NCBI RefSeq assembly: GCF_014779765.1
Contig: NZ_JACXZA010000003.1
Span: 62,001-126,000 of the forward strand
Direction: 5' to 3'
Length of the DNA: 64,000 nt
DNA from: Paenibacillus terricola
GTDB taxonomy: Bacteria; Bacillota; Bacilli; Paenibacillales; Paenibacillaceae
Part shown: piece after piece, positions 9,044 through 18,211 of the stretch
How positions within the stretch are numbered: position 1 is the stretch's first letter
Layout: each line of letters begins with the position of its first letter
Made by a program: the position numbers and the translations under genes
The notes under the pieces: model-generated
What the model was told of the DNA's origin: nothing
The model's input: only the letters and a program-made list of their open reading frames with translations
The model's database searches: none

Positions 9044-9912
9044 CCCCATGCAATGGCTCCTCCCACAATAGAAGAAGCGATATTCACCGCGTCGTTATCC
9101 ATTCTGTACCATCCACGAAGAGGCTTGGTAGGCATGCTGCAATGAATGCTACGTTCCGTTTCACGGCCGCAAACGCTACATCGAAACATCGCTTGAACAT
9201 AGGCTCCAAGCAGCGAATCGAAAAAAGTACCTGCAATTCCACCGAAAAAGGCTGCGACGAGCAAGCTGACGATCGGTATGTCTAGCGCCGCACCACCCTC
9301 CCGCCAATCCGACCCGATCAGCAGAAAACTAACTACTGCTAATCCAATTATTAATGATCCTGCAGCCGCCGCAACGCTGCCGGCAGCCGTAATTCCGCCG
9401 CTTGTTCCAGGCGGGACGGGCTTTCCAGTCCGGATCGACACTGGCGGCTTCCGGCTGAGCGAACCCAATTCAGTAGCCCATGTATCCCCATTAACAGCAG
9501 CCATTGCACCTATGAAAACGTAAAGCCATCCCTCATGAGGCATGATGGCATTGCCGATGCAGAGGGCTAGACCGATACCGCCATTCGCCCACACCTGACT
9601 TGCATCCCTAGCGCCGGTCTTTTCGTACAATGATTCGGCCGCTGCTTTTCGGTGTTGTTTTCGCTTCCACTTGGAAAGAAGCGTGGAAGTAGAGAAGAAG
9701 GCGAGCAGCGTGCCCATCCACACCAGCCCGCCTAACGTTGTATATCCCATTCCCATGATTGCAGCAGCTATTGCGCCACGTTTCGTCAAAGCCTTATGGC
9801 GAACTGCCAGCAATGCAATGGCACCTCCGCCAATTGCACCAATAACAGCTCGATAAGCTAGGCCTGAAGGATCATCGAACAACCATCCAGGCTCCATTAT
9901 CTCGTTAGACAT
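9022..9912 (-). CDS. DUF92 family membrane protein (TMEM19/VTE6-like)
   Basis: 296 residues and about six membrane segments. The conserved DUF92 blocks GDTWATELG, GTSGGIT and the end segment NDAVNIASS are all present. The plant relative VTE6 is a phytyl-phosphate kinase, so an isoprenoid-phosphate kinase role is possible, but no bacterial member is characterised to my knowledge. A Cys pair (CSVC) and a second Cys-containing segment lie in the loop before the last helix. It follows the GDPD gene by 41 bases and is probably co-transcribed with it. Confidence 0.85.
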   Translation of the reverse strand: MSNEIMEPGWLFDDPSGLAYRAVIGAIGGGAIALLAVRHKALTKRGAIAAAIMGMGYTTLGGLVWMGTLLAFFSTSTLLSKWKRKQHRKAAAESLYEKTGARDASQVWANGGIGLALCIGNAIMPHEGWLYVFIGAMAAVNGDTWATELGSLSRKPPVSIRTGKPVPPGTSGGITAAGSVAAAAGSLIIGLAVVSFLLIGSDWREGGAALDIPIVSLLVAAFFGGIAGTFFDSLLGAYVQAMFRCSVCGRETERSIHCSMPTKPLRGWYRMDNDAVNIASSIVGGAIAWGISQFIG

Positions 9913-9953
9913 GAAGCTTTCGCCTTACCTTTCACCTTATAAGTTTCGATAAG

Positions 9954-10691
9954 CTAGCTTTTCTTCTTCGGCACAATCGCTTCTCGCCACTTCTCCGGAT
10001 AATTGGTGCAGATCATGATGTCTGGATCCATTGCCGCGTATTTCTTAATCGTTCGAACGTCATTCAATGTCCAGAGCATTGTCCGAATCGATGCAGCCTT
10101 AAGCTGCTGCAGCCGATCGGGATGCAATTGCCGGTAACCAAGCGATAGGAAGTCCGATCTCAATTCCTTAAGCTCATCGATCAGCGTATCCCGCCAACCA
10201 TCTATAATCAAGCCTATTGCGATCTCTTGCGACAGCTTCCTAACTTCCTGAAGGATGGGCATGTAGAAGGAGGTAATGACGACATCATGCTGCAATCCAT
10301 ATTGATAGATCAGCTTTAATACTTCATGCGCAAGCCCTGGATAGCGTCCATCTGTCTTCAATTCAACATTCAGGCGGCAGCGGCCGCAGGTCAAGGCAAG
10401 CACCTGATCCAATGTAGGAACATGCTCCCCCTGATAAGAATCGCTGAACCATTCACCCGCATCCAGACGCTGAAGTTGTTCGGCGGTATACGCCTTCACT
10501 TCTCCCATCCCATTCGTCGTACGGCTTAACGTATAGTCATGAATAACGACCGGTATGTTGTCCTTGGATAGCTGCACATCAATTTCGATCCAGAACAGAT
10601 GCTTCTCTTCCATCGCCAACGCGATGGCTGCCAATGTATTCTCCGGGGCTCTGCCCGACCAGCCACGATGCGCCACGCATGGATTCCGCAC
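9954..10691 (-). CDS. Glycerophosphodiester phosphodiesterase
   Basis: 245 residues of the GDPD barrel fold. Catalytic and metal signatures are visible: AHRGWSGRAPENT at the start, EIDVQLSKD, VIHD, LNVELK and the C-terminal WTLND. No signal peptide is present, so the enzyme is cytosolic. It hydrolyses deacylated phospholipid headgroups to glycerol-3-phosphate plus an alcohol. It lies between capA and DUF92 in one orientation. The upstream gap holds three copies of a short direct repeat. Confidence 0.92.
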   Translation of the reverse strand: MRNPCVAHRGWSGRAPENTLAAIALAMEEKHLFWIEIDVQLSKDNIPVVIHDYTLSRTTNGMGEVKAYTAEQLQRLDAGEWFSDSYQGEHVPTLDQVLALTCGRCRLNVELKTDGRYPGLAHEVLKLIYQYGLQHDVVITSFYMPILQEVRKLSQEIAIGLIIDGWRDTLIDELKELRSDFLSLGYRQLHPDRLQQLKAASIRTMLWTLNDVRTIKKYAAMDPDIMICTNYPEKWREAIVPKKKS

Positions 10692-10707
10692 GGATTATTC
10701 CCTCCTT

Positions 10708-10787
10708 ACATCAGGATCTTTGGACGGAGTTCAAAGTCACTCCGCTTTACATCAGGATCTTTGGACGTGACATCTGGATCTTTGAAC
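10708..10787. repeat. Three copies of an 18-base direct repeat
   Basis: ACATCAGGATCTTTGGAC occurs at 10708-10725 and 10749-10766, and with two changes at 10770-10787. Copies 1 and 3 are each followed by a CGGAG...CTCCG stem (10724 onward and 10787 onward). The array lies between the capA stop and the GDPD start. Spacing is irregular, so it is not a CRISPR. Confidence 0.85.
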
Positions 10788-10832
10788 GGAGCTCAAACTC
10801 ACTCCGCTTCCCCAAAGTCACTCCTCTGCGCA

Positions 10833-12188
10833 TCAGTGCGCAGTGATGACGCCGTCTTTATTCACTTTTACGCCAAATGCCTTCGAAATGCTCGTCAAAT
10901 AATCAGTGAGTTCCTTCGCCTTCTCAGGCTCTACAGGCGCAGGTCTCGATTGATCCGACACCATCGGATGGAATGTAAGATCGCAATCTCCACCCCGCGT
11001 GCAGACTGCATCGAGTACGCCTGTTTCTTTGGTTCGAGGTGTTGTTGTTACATTAAAGATAAAATTGCCGAGGCTGTATGCGATCCATTTGCCTTTATAT
11101 TGTTCAAACCCTTGCATCACGTGAGGATGGCTTCCGATGACGAGATCCGCCCCAGCATCAATAAACTGGCGCGCCAGCGTCGTCTGATGCTCAACCGGCT
11201 TATCAGCGCGTTCGACGCCCCAATGCACCATGATGACGACGAGATCCGCTTCTTCCTTAGCCTTGGCGATGGCTGCAACAGCCCTTCTCGAATCATATGC
11301 CTCAGCGACGCCTGGATGATTCTTATCTGCCTTCCATATGCCATCTGGCACGACGCGGCTGACGCTGAGATAGGCAACTTTAATGCCATTCTTCTCGAGC
11401 ACAACCGGCGCGAACGCCTCTGTATCATCATTGCCGCCGCCGACATTCGCAATCCCGGCTTCTTTCAAATGCTTAATCGTATCTAGCAGACCTTCTGTCC
11501 CTTGGTCCAAGGTATGGTTGTTCGCAAGACTAACAATATCAAAGCCCGCTTCCTTCAGCGGCGGAAGTAAATCTGGCGATCCCTTGAACACATATTGTTT
11601 ATTCTCTGCTGGTATGCCTCGTGTCGTGATTGGATTCTCCAAATTGCCTGCTGTCAGATCCGGACTTGTCAAATATTCAAGCGCGCCCGAGAACGGATAA
11701 TCCAACCCCTGCTTGCGCATGGTCGTTTCCACGCTGGAGCCTAATAAGAGATCGCCGACAAAAGCAAGCCGAATCGTACCTTGATCCGACGCCGTTCCAT
11801 TCGTACCTGCTCCATCCGTATCTGGATTTGCCGCTGCACTGCCCTCGTTATCTTCTGTTACCGTACCGGGACTGGTTTCGGATGAAGCATTGGGCGTAGC
11901 AGTATCACCGCCAGAAGTTGTTTCGTCAGTGGATGAATCCGCAGATCCAACTGCATCATCTGTATGAGCAGCCCCCTCATTCGGTTCTTGATTGGCGGAA
12001 GATTCATTGTGTTCAGCCGTCTCGGTTTTCGTCCCAGGTTCCTTGTTCGGGAAGATCGTCGACCAGAATACGGCGCCAAGAATAAGAATAATTGCTAGCA
12101 TTACGAGATTAATAGCCGCTAAACGCCGAAAACGTCGGCTTCGTCTTTTCTTGTTCTGCTGATGCGTTTCCGAACGCGATACGTACAT
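10833..12188 (-). CDS. CapA family poly-gamma-glutamate-type metallophosphatase-like protein
   Basis: About 451 residues. A basic N-terminus and one transmembrane helix (AAINLVMLAIILILGAVFW) are followed by a low-complexity linker rich in T, S, E, G and N (~45-150), then the PGA_cap fold. Signatures are FVGDLLLG, NLENPITTRG, SLANNHTLDQG, VIMVHWGVE and IGSHPHVMQG. The domain faces outside. ATG 12188 is chosen because GGAGG lies 10 bases upstream. No capB or capC is nearby, so a capsule role is not implied; members also act in wall or polymer metabolism. A short hairpin overlaps the stop. Confidence 0.88.
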   Translation of the reverse strand: MYVSRSETHQQNKKRRSRRFRRLAAINLVMLAIILILGAVFWSTIFPNKEPGTKTETAEHNESSANQEPNEGAAHTDDAVGSADSSTDETTSGGDTATPNASSETSPGTVTEDNEGSAAANPDTDGAGTNGTASDQGTIRLAFVGDLLLGSSVETTMRKQGLDYPFSGALEYLTSPDLTAGNLENPITTRGIPAENKQYVFKGSPDLLPPLKEAGFDIVSLANNHTLDQGTEGLLDTIKHLKEAGIANVGGGNDDTEAFAPVVLEKNGIKVAYLSVSRVVPDGIWKADKNHPGVAEAYDSRRAVAAIAKAKEEADLVVIMVHWGVERADKPVEHQTTLARQFIDAGADLVIGSHPHVMQGFEQYKGKWIAYSLGNFIFNVTTTPRTKETGVLDAVCTRGGDCDLTFHPMVSDQSRPAPVEPEKAKELTDYLTSISKAFGVKVNKDGVITAH

Positions 12189-12305
12189 GAACGAATGACC
12201 TCCATTGAGAAAACCTCTATCGAGCAAGCATTGATAGATTAGGCAGTTTAATGAGACTTACCCATTATACCAGCATTCCAATCGTCCATGAAGCATGCGG
12301 AAGCA

Positions 12306-12377
12306 CAAAAAATAACGGAGATGGAAGAACAATCATACTGTCCTATCGGACTAGCATAATCAGCTTCCAACTCCGTT
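12306..12377 (-). terminator. Terminator of hemE-hemH
   Basis: On the minus strand AACGGAG and GGAAG pair with CTTCC and CTCCGTT across a ~35-base loop that contains a smaller GTCC/GGAC hairpin. A TTTTTT run follows. It lies shortly after the hemH stop. Confidence 0.7.
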
Positions 12378-12402
12378 TATTCACTATCTATTCATTCATT
12401 GA

Positions 12403-13350
12403 TCAAATCGCCGTCGCTGCAACGATTGATTCTGCAAGTGTCTCCATATATAACGGATCGCTGTTCAACATTGCGATACGTTCCATCGACATACCCAATT
12501 CTGCCGTGAATGTTTTGGCCTCGATATCGAGATCATACAGCACTTCAAGGTGATCGGAAACAAAGCCGATCGGCGCGACAAGCGCTGCTTCATAGCCTTC
12601 TTCGCGCAATACACGGAATGTCTCAAGAATGTCCGGACCAAGCCATGGCTCACGCGTTCTGCCTGCGCTCTGCCATGTGAACTGCCAATCCGTTATCCCT
12701 GCCGCCTTCGCAACGGCTTCCGATGTTTCAAGAAGCTGCTTCTCGTACGGATCATTCATTTCGCGGATTTTCTCAGGCAAGCTATGCGCACTGAACAGCA
12801 CTTTCGTTCTTACAGCTTCTGCATTGCTGCGCTCTGCGCGAACGGTGTCCGCGAGTTTCTGCAATCCGCCTGCCACACGTTCCGTCAATGCTGCAAGCAG
12901 CTTCGGATGAAGATGGTAGGACTCGATGCCCGTGAACTCGATACCATGCTCTGCTGCCTGCTCCTTCGCACGCTTTAAGTAAGAGCCTACGCTCATCACC
13001 GAATAATGCGGCGCCAATACGATGCCGATAGCCTGCTTGATGCCGTCGGCAGCCATGGTCTGCACGCCTTCTTCGATAAGCGGATGCGCATGCTTCAGCC
13101 CTTGATAGCATACGTAGCGGCCTGGCGCCACCTGCTCCAGCTTATCTTGCAACGATGCCACTTGACGGTCCGTATTCTCGCGCAGCGGGAATACGCCACC
13201 TACGATCGCTTCATAACGACCGCGAAGCTCTTCCAGCAGTTCTGGCGTCGGCGGATGACCGCGGCGAATATGCGTATAATACGCTTCAATATCATCCATG
13301 CTCTGTGGCGTCCCATAGGACATCACAAGCACGCCGATTCGATTAGACAT
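12403..13350 (-). CDS. hemH: Coproporphyrin III/protoporphyrin ferrochelatase
   Basis: 315 residues. Ferrochelatase signatures are VLVMSYGTPQS at the start, LAPHYS with the metal-binding His, LFSAHSLPEKI, WQSAGRTREPWLGPD and APIGFVSDHLEVLYDLD. Gram-positive enzymes of this type insert iron into coproporphyrin III. ATG 13350 follows AAGGAG by a normal spacing and overlaps the hemE stop by eight bases, so the two are coupled. The oxidase gene hemY, which often follows, is not here: a terminator and capA come next. Confidence 0.95.
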   Translation of the reverse strand: MSNRIGVLVMSYGTPQSMDDIEAYYTHIRRGHPPTPELLEELRGRYEAIVGGVFPLRENTDRQVASLQDKLEQVAPGRYVCYQGLKHAHPLIEEGVQTMAADGIKQAIGIVLAPHYSVMSVGSYLKRAKEQAAEHGIEFTGIESYHLHPKLLAALTERVAGGLQKLADTVRAERSNAEAVRTKVLFSAHSLPEKIREMNDPYEKQLLETSEAVAKAAGITDWQFTWQSAGRTREPWLGPDILETFRVLREEGYEAALVAPIGFVSDHLEVLYDLDIEAKTFTAELGMSMERIAMLNSDPLYMETLAESIVAATAI

Positions 13351-14416
13351 GGCTATTCGCTCCTTCCGGACGGCTTGATGCAATGGCATTAGCCGAATAT
13401 TGATGCACGAATGCGGTCAAATCCTTGAGCTTCTCCAGCGAAGCTTCAGGGAACAAGCCATGACCGAGATTGAATACGAAGCCTGGCTGCTCGAGTCCTT
13501 GATCAATAATGGACTTCGCATGCGCTTCAATAACGGATTGAGGCGCTGTCAGCACGACCGGGTCCAAATTGCCCTGCACGGCAAACTTGCCGCCCAGACG
13601 GCGTCTGCCCTCTGGAATGGATACGCGCCAATCAAGACCTACCGCGTTAGCCTTAACGTTATGAAGCTCAGTAAGCAGTTCACCAGATGCAACGCCTGGG
13701 AAGTAGATTTTCGGTTGCGGCAAATCAGACAGTTCTGCAAAGATCCGTTCAATGGTTGGCAGTACAAACGTGCGGAAGTCATGCGGCGCAAGTGCGCCTA
13801 CCCAACTGTCGAACAACTGGAACGCCTTCCCGCCTGCCGCCATGTGCGCACGCAAGTATGCGATAACCATATCGCCGAGCTTGTCCATCAGCTTATGCCA
13901 CACTTGCGGCTCGCTGTACATAAGCGCCTTCGTGCGCAAGTAGTTCTTAGATGGACGTCCTTCTATCAAGTAGCTTGCGATTGTAAACGGAGCGCCTGCA
14001 AACGTAATAAGCGGCACATCCAGCTCGCGATCGAGAATGCGGATCGTCTCAATGACGTGGTTTAGATCGCCTTCAACGTCAATCGGCTTCAACCGGTCCA
14101 CATCTTCAGCGCTGCGAATCGGATTAGCGATAACTGGTCCGATATTGGCAACAATATCGAAGTCGATCCCGATCGAAGCTACTGGATTCATAATATCTGA
14201 ATATAAAATAGCCGCGTCAACACCCAGCTTCCGTACAGGCATCATCGTTACTTCTGCCGCGAGCTCAGGCTGCCGGCAAATCTCAAGCAGCGAGTATTTC
14301 TCTTTAATTTTCCGATAATCGGGGTCGTAACGTCCCGCCTGCCGCATGTACCACACAGGCACGCGATCGACAGGCTCCTGCCGTACGGCACGAATAAATC
14401 GGTCGTTGAAGCTCAT
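13343..14416 (-). CDS. hemE: Uroporphyrinogen decarboxylase
   Basis: 357 residues, the usual length. The N-terminal signature PVWYMRQAGRYDPDYRKIK and the downstream blocks ILYSDIM, GAPFTIASYLIEG and FNLGHGLFPE are intact. It converts uroporphyrinogen III to coproporphyrinogen III in the cytosol. First gene of a hemE-hemH operon, divergent from an MFS pump gene across a 217-base gap. Confidence 0.97.
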   Translation of the reverse strand: MSFNDRFIRAVRQEPVDRVPVWYMRQAGRYDPDYRKIKEKYSLLEICRQPELAAEVTMMPVRKLGVDAAILYSDIMNPVASIGIDFDIVANIGPVIANPIRSAEDVDRLKPIDVEGDLNHVIETIRILDRELDVPLITFAGAPFTIASYLIEGRPSKNYLRTKALMYSEPQVWHKLMDKLGDMVIAYLRAHMAAGGKAFQLFDSWVGALAPHDFRTFVLPTIERIFAELSDLPQPKIYFPGVASGELLTELHNVKANAVGLDWRVSIPEGRRRLGGKFAVQGNLDPVVLTAPQSVIEAHAKSIIDQGLEQPGFVFNLGHGLFPEASLEKLKDLTAFVHQYSANAIASSRPEGANSHV

Positions 14417-14633
14417 TTCCGTTCCCCATTTCCGCTATTATCTCTTCGTTTCCATTATGCCCGTTTTGGGAAGAGCTAACAACCGCCAGACTTCGACTAT
14501 CGATGACAATACTTTGACAATCACATGAGGATCCGATGAAATTCCAGTAGGGCCCATACGTAAAATCGCCACAAAGCGTTATGCTATACAAGTAACAATT
14601 TTTACATCATCTACGAGAACGGAGGCAGTGATT

Positions 14634-15845
14634 GTGGAGCAATGGAAAAAAAACTTGGCCGTACTCTGGGTCGGCCAATTTCTCGTAATGGCAGGAATGA
14701 CAATGATCGTCCCTTTCCTGTCTCTTTATCTGCAGAGTGATCTTGGCGTGAAGGGCGAGCATCAAATCTCCATGTGGGCAGGCTTTATCTTCGCCGCTAA
14801 CTTCGTTACCTCGTTCTTGTTCCAGCCATTCTGGGGCAAGCTGTCAGATAAATATGGCCGTAAGCCGATGCTGCTCCGGTCAGGCTTCGGCATGGCGGTT
14901 GTCATGGTTCTCATGGGTTTTGCCACGCAGCCATGGCAGCTGCTTGTACTCCGCATGTTGAACGGTACCATATCCGGCTTCAACCCTGCATCGGTCTCCC
15001 TCGTTTCGTCGACGACGCCTAAAGACAAGATCGGATTCGCCATGGGCACTCTTCAATCAGGCGGCATCGCCGGCACAATCCTTGGTCCGTTCATTGGCGG
15101 CTTGATGGCTGACGCCGTCGGATTCCGACCGATTTTCTACATAACCGGCATTATGATGTTTCTCGCCTCGCTGCTCTCGATGTTCGTCGTGAAAGAGCGG
15201 ATCGATAAGCAGGCGGCTGCCGCAGCGGGTCAAATGACCGTTCGAGAAGGGCTGCTGAAGCTTAGCCGCGTTCCGCAAATCCCAGCGCTGTTCGCAGCGA
15301 CGTTCCTGATCCAATTCGCTATGATGAGCCCGATGACACTCATTCCGCTGCTTGTTCAGAAACTGCATGGCACAACCGAGAACTTAGCGTTCTACTCGGG
15401 CTTCGTCGGCTCCGTTACTGGCTTGTCCAATATGGTTGCTTCGCCGATACTCGGCAAGCTGAGCGATCGCATTGGCAGTGAGAAAATTCTCGGCGTCGCG
15501 CTTGTTGGCGCAGCTGTTATGTTCATACCGCAGGCATTCGCCCAAACCGTATGGCAGCTGCTGATTTCCCGGTTCGCACTAGGTATTTTTCTTGGCGGGC
15601 TCGTCCCATCCGTCAATTCCTTGCTGCGCAAATACGCGCCTGAAGGCATGGCTTCACGCGCGTTCGGCTTTAACAGCAGTACACTTGGACTCGGCAACAT
15701 GGTTGGTCCGATCACAGGCGGCATTCTATCGGGTTGGATCGGCATCCAAGGGCTGTTCCTGTTGTCAGCAGCGCTTATGTTCGCCAATTCGTTCTGGGTA
15801 TATCAAACGTTGCTGCGGCGTTTGCGAGTAAAATCCAAAGCTTAA
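14634..15845 (+). CDS. MFS multidrug efflux transporter (DHA1-type)
   Basis: About 403 residues with 12 predicted membrane segments. Motif A reads GKLSDKYGRKPM after helix 2, and a half-repeat (GKLSDRIGSEKI) occurs in the second half. A motif-C-like segment (GGIAGTILGPFIGG) supports drug/proton antiport. GTG 14634 is preferred to GTG 14628 because GGAGG is then eight bases away and not two. A TTGACA-like -35 sits at 14514-14519, but the -10 is weak. The substrate is unknown. Confidence 0.88.
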   Translation: MEQWKKNLAVLWVGQFLVMAGMTMIVPFLSLYLQSDLGVKGEHQISMWAGFIFAANFVTSFLFQPFWGKLSDKYGRKPMLLRSGFGMAVVMVLMGFATQPWQLLVLRMLNGTISGFNPASVSLVSSTTPKDKIGFAMGTLQSGGIAGTILGPFIGGLMADAVGFRPIFYITGIMMFLASLLSMFVVKERIDKQAAAAAGQMTVREGLLKLSRVPQIPALFAATFLIQFAMMSPMTLIPLLVQKLHGTTENLAFYSGFVGSVTGLSNMVASPILGKLSDRIGSEKILGVALVGAAVMFIPQAFAQTVWQLLISRFALGIFLGGLVPSVNSLLRKYAPEGMASRAFGFNSSTLGLGNMVGPITGGILSGWIGIQGLFLLSAALMFANSFWVYQTLLRRLRVKSKA

Positions 15846-15886
15846 AATTCGCTTCATACGCTCTCGGGTATATGAATGACACCCAA

Positions 15887-16582
15887 CTACTTCACTACAG
15901 CTAGCGCAAGCCCATCATAAGCTGGCAGCATCGCGCCGATCAGCCGCTCGTCATTGGCGATTCGTTCATTGAATGAACGGATCGCCTGCACGGATGGGCC
16001 GTTCCGAGTTGAATCTATCGTTTTGCCGCGAAGCAAAGTATTGTCAGCAGCAATTACCGCGCCTGGCCGTGCCAGCTTAATCGCCCACTCCAAGTATTCC
16101 GGGTAACCGCCTTTGTCCGCATCAATAAAGAAGAAGTCGAACTTCCTTCCCTCCTCTGCCAACTGCGCAAGCGACTGCTTCGCATCGCCGATCCGATAGT
16201 CGACTACCTCTCCGAAACCAGCTGCTTCCATATTGCGCCGCGCCACATCTGCAAACTCCTGCTTTAGCTCCAGCGACACAAGACTTCCCCCGGGCTTCAA
16301 GCCGCGTGCGAGACAGATTCCGCTGTAACCGCCTAATGCACCGATCTCTAATGCATCCTGCACGCCTGACGCATGCACAAGCAAGGTCAGCAGTCTTCCA
16401 TATCCCGGCTCAACTGAAATATCCGGCATATCGTTAGCAGCCAACTGCTCTCGTACGTATGTCCACTGCGCATCTTGAGGGAACAATCCGTCTACGTAGC
16501 GCTCAGCCGTTGAAACGGTTGTTTCGCCTCCTAGGTTAGCCCCTGCTTCGGTTTGATTCTGTTTATTCTGATCATTCGTCAT
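15887..16582 (-). CDS. SAM-dependent O-methyltransferase (class I, family 3)
   Basis: 231 residues. The SAM-binding glycine motif is ALEIGALGGYSGICLA, and the catechol O-methyltransferase-type metal/catalytic motif is FFIDADKGGYPEYL with ADNTLLRG. The start ATG 16582 has AGGAGG nine bases upstream. Directly upstream of that ribosome site is a hairpin element that recurs upstream of the GH25 gene. It is convergent with the MFS gene. The methyl acceptor is unknown; relatives modify small phenolics or tRNA wobble uridines (TrmR), and the latter is possible given the adjacent RNA methyltransferase. Confidence 0.88.
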   Translation of the reverse strand: MTNDQNKQNQTEAGANLGGETTVSTAERYVDGLFPQDAQWTYVREQLAANDMPDISVEPGYGRLLTLLVHASGVQDALEIGALGGYSGICLARGLKPGGSLVSLELKQEFADVARRNMEAAGFGEVVDYRIGDAKQSLAQLAEEGRKFDFFFIDADKGGYPEYLEWAIKLARPGAVIAADNTLLRGKTIDSTRNGPSVQAIRSFNERIANDERLIGAMLPAYDGLALAVVK

Positions 16583-16595
16583 TTCTTTTCCTCCT

Positions 16596-16668
16596 AAAAG
16601 CAATTTGCTTTCTCTTCTTCGATAATACTGCCTGTAAGCAAATTGCTGACTTCGTAAGCATACGCTTC
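16596..16668 (-). repeat. Inverted-repeat leader element, copy 1
   Basis: A 12-base inverted repeat (AGCAATTTGCTT ... AAGCAAATTGCT) with ~25 bases between arms is followed by a second small palindrome (TTCGTAAGCATACGCTT, 16651-16667). The first arm abuts the AGGAGG of the methyltransferase gene. The same arrangement occurs at 36111-36182 upstream of the GH25 gene. Confidence 0.8.
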
Positions 16669-16768
16669 TGTACATTTGTACAATTATATGCTTTTATCCT
16701 ATACTTGATTGTATGATTTATAGGTGCGGTGTACAAATACGAATTGCCGCTTACGACAGGAAACGGGG

Positions 16769-17923
16769 ATGACGATGACAGAACGTAAGATACAACTGAT
16801 TGCTACTGCTCCAATGGGACTGGAAGCAATCGTCGCGCGCGAGCTCAAGGAGCTCGGCTATACAGATCAGAAAGTCGAGAACGGCAGAGTTACTTTCACA
16901 GGCGTGCCTGCAGACATTTGCCGAACGAATCTATGGCTTCGGACCGCTGATCGGGTACTCGTTAAGATGGGAGAGTTCGAAGCGACCACTTTCGACGATC
17001 TGTTCGAAGGCACGAAGGCGCTCGATTGGCCGGACTGGATTCCAGGAGATGGCGAATTCCCGGTCGAGGGCCGCTCTCTCAAGTCGCAGCTCTCCAGCGT
17101 GCCTGCATGCCAGAAGATCGTGAAGAAAGCTGTCGTTGAGAAAATGAAAGAGCGCTACGGCACCGAATGGTTCCCAGAGGACGGCGCCCGCTTCGTTATC
17201 GAAGTAAACTTGCTCAATGATAAGGCGTTGCTGACGCTGGATACGACTGGCCCAGGTCTTCATAAGCGCGGCTATCGGAAGCTCGTAACCGAAGCGCCGC
17301 TGAAGGAAACGATGGCCGCTGCCATTCTGCAGCTCAGCCGCTGGGCGCCGAATCGTCCTCTGTACGATCCGTTCTGCGGCTCCGGCACCTTCCTCGTCGA
17401 AGCTGCCATGATGGGATGGAACGTAGCGCCGGGACTTCGCCGCTCGTTCAACAGCGAGCATTGGCCGCTCGTGCCGGAAGAGCTGTGGGCGCAAGCGCGC
17501 GAGGAAGCTTATGACCTCGTGAACGATGACGTGCCGCTCGATATTGCAGGCTCCGACATCGACCCTGCTGCGATCGAAGTTGCTGAAGCTGCGGTGAAGA
17601 AAGCAGGCTTCGCCAAAGAGATCAAACTTCGCACGCTCCCTGTAGCAAAGGCACAGCCGCAAGGCTCATACGGGGTGATCGTAACGAACCCGCCCTACGG
17701 CGAGCGTCTTCTCGATGACAAGGAAGCGGAGAAAACGATTCGTCAGCTTGGCTTCGTCTACTTGATGCTGCAGAACTGGTCATTGTTCGCGATGAGCCCT
17801 TCGAAGCAGTTCGAGCATCAATTCACGAGAAACGCGGATAAGAAACGGAAGCTGTACAATGGCCGTATTGAATGTCAGCTGTATCAGTATATGGGCCCGC
17901 TTCCTCCACGCAATATGGAGTAG
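16769..17923 (+). CDS. THUMP-domain class I rRNA methyltransferase (RlmL N-terminal/YpsC type)
   Basis: 384 residues. A ferredoxin-like and THUMP RNA-binding region (IATAPMGLEAIVARELKELG, to ~165) is followed by a Rossmann methyltransferase with YDPFCGSGTFLVEAA and the catalytic NPPYGERL, typical of N2-guanine or N6-adenine methylation. Size and order match Bacillus YpsC-like proteins. ATG 16769 has AGGA seven bases upstream; ATG 16775 is an alternative. A strong terminator follows. Confidence 0.92.
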   Translation: MTMTERKIQLIATAPMGLEAIVARELKELGYTDQKVENGRVTFTGVPADICRTNLWLRTADRVLVKMGEFEATTFDDLFEGTKALDWPDWIPGDGEFPVEGRSLKSQLSSVPACQKIVKKAVVEKMKERYGTEWFPEDGARFVIEVNLLNDKALLTLDTTGPGLHKRGYRKLVTEAPLKETMAAAILQLSRWAPNRPLYDPFCGSGTFLVEAAMMGWNVAPGLRRSFNSEHWPLVPEELWAQAREEAYDLVNDDVPLDIAGSDIDPAAIEVAEAAVKKAGFAKEIKLRTLPVAKAQPQGSYGVIVTNPPYGERLLDDKEAEKTIRQLGFVYLMLQNWSLFAMSPSKQFEHQFTRNADKKRKLYNGRIECQLYQYMGPLPPRNME

Positions 17924-17938
17924 GGTTGTTATAACCGT

Positions 17939-17980
17939 AAGGGTTGAGCAGATGCATCGGATCTGCTTAACCCTTTTTTT
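17939..17980 (+). terminator. Terminator after THUMP methyltransferase
   Basis: AAGGGTTGAGCAGAT pairs with ATCTGCTTAACCCTT around a seven-base loop (one G-T pair), followed by a run of T. Confidence 0.95.
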
Positions 17981-18211
17981 GCATACAAAAGCGGCTTAAT
18001 CTCGCTTATTACGCATCATAGTAGTGCCCTTCTTTTAATAGCGCTGACACCGCTCTCCTGTGCGCTTATAACCGCTGCAATTCGGCAACAATGACAATAT
18101 CCAACCATTTCCTGAACCTTGCAATGTCTGCTCGCTAGACTATAATGGGATAATGACCTTTTTGAACTACCTCTATTCATATTTTGTTAAGAAAGAAGGC
18201 TAAATTGAAGT

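Noticed and set aside
10708-10787. Possible CRISPR array
   Set aside because: Only three repeats, unequal spacing (23 and 3 bases), spacers partly repeated, no cas genes.
10599-11486. Open frame crossing the GDPD start and capA
   Set aside because: Covers two genes and a repeat without a ribosome site.
14304-14591. Short open frame upstream of hemE
   Set aside because: Overlaps the hemE start in another frame, with no ribosome site.
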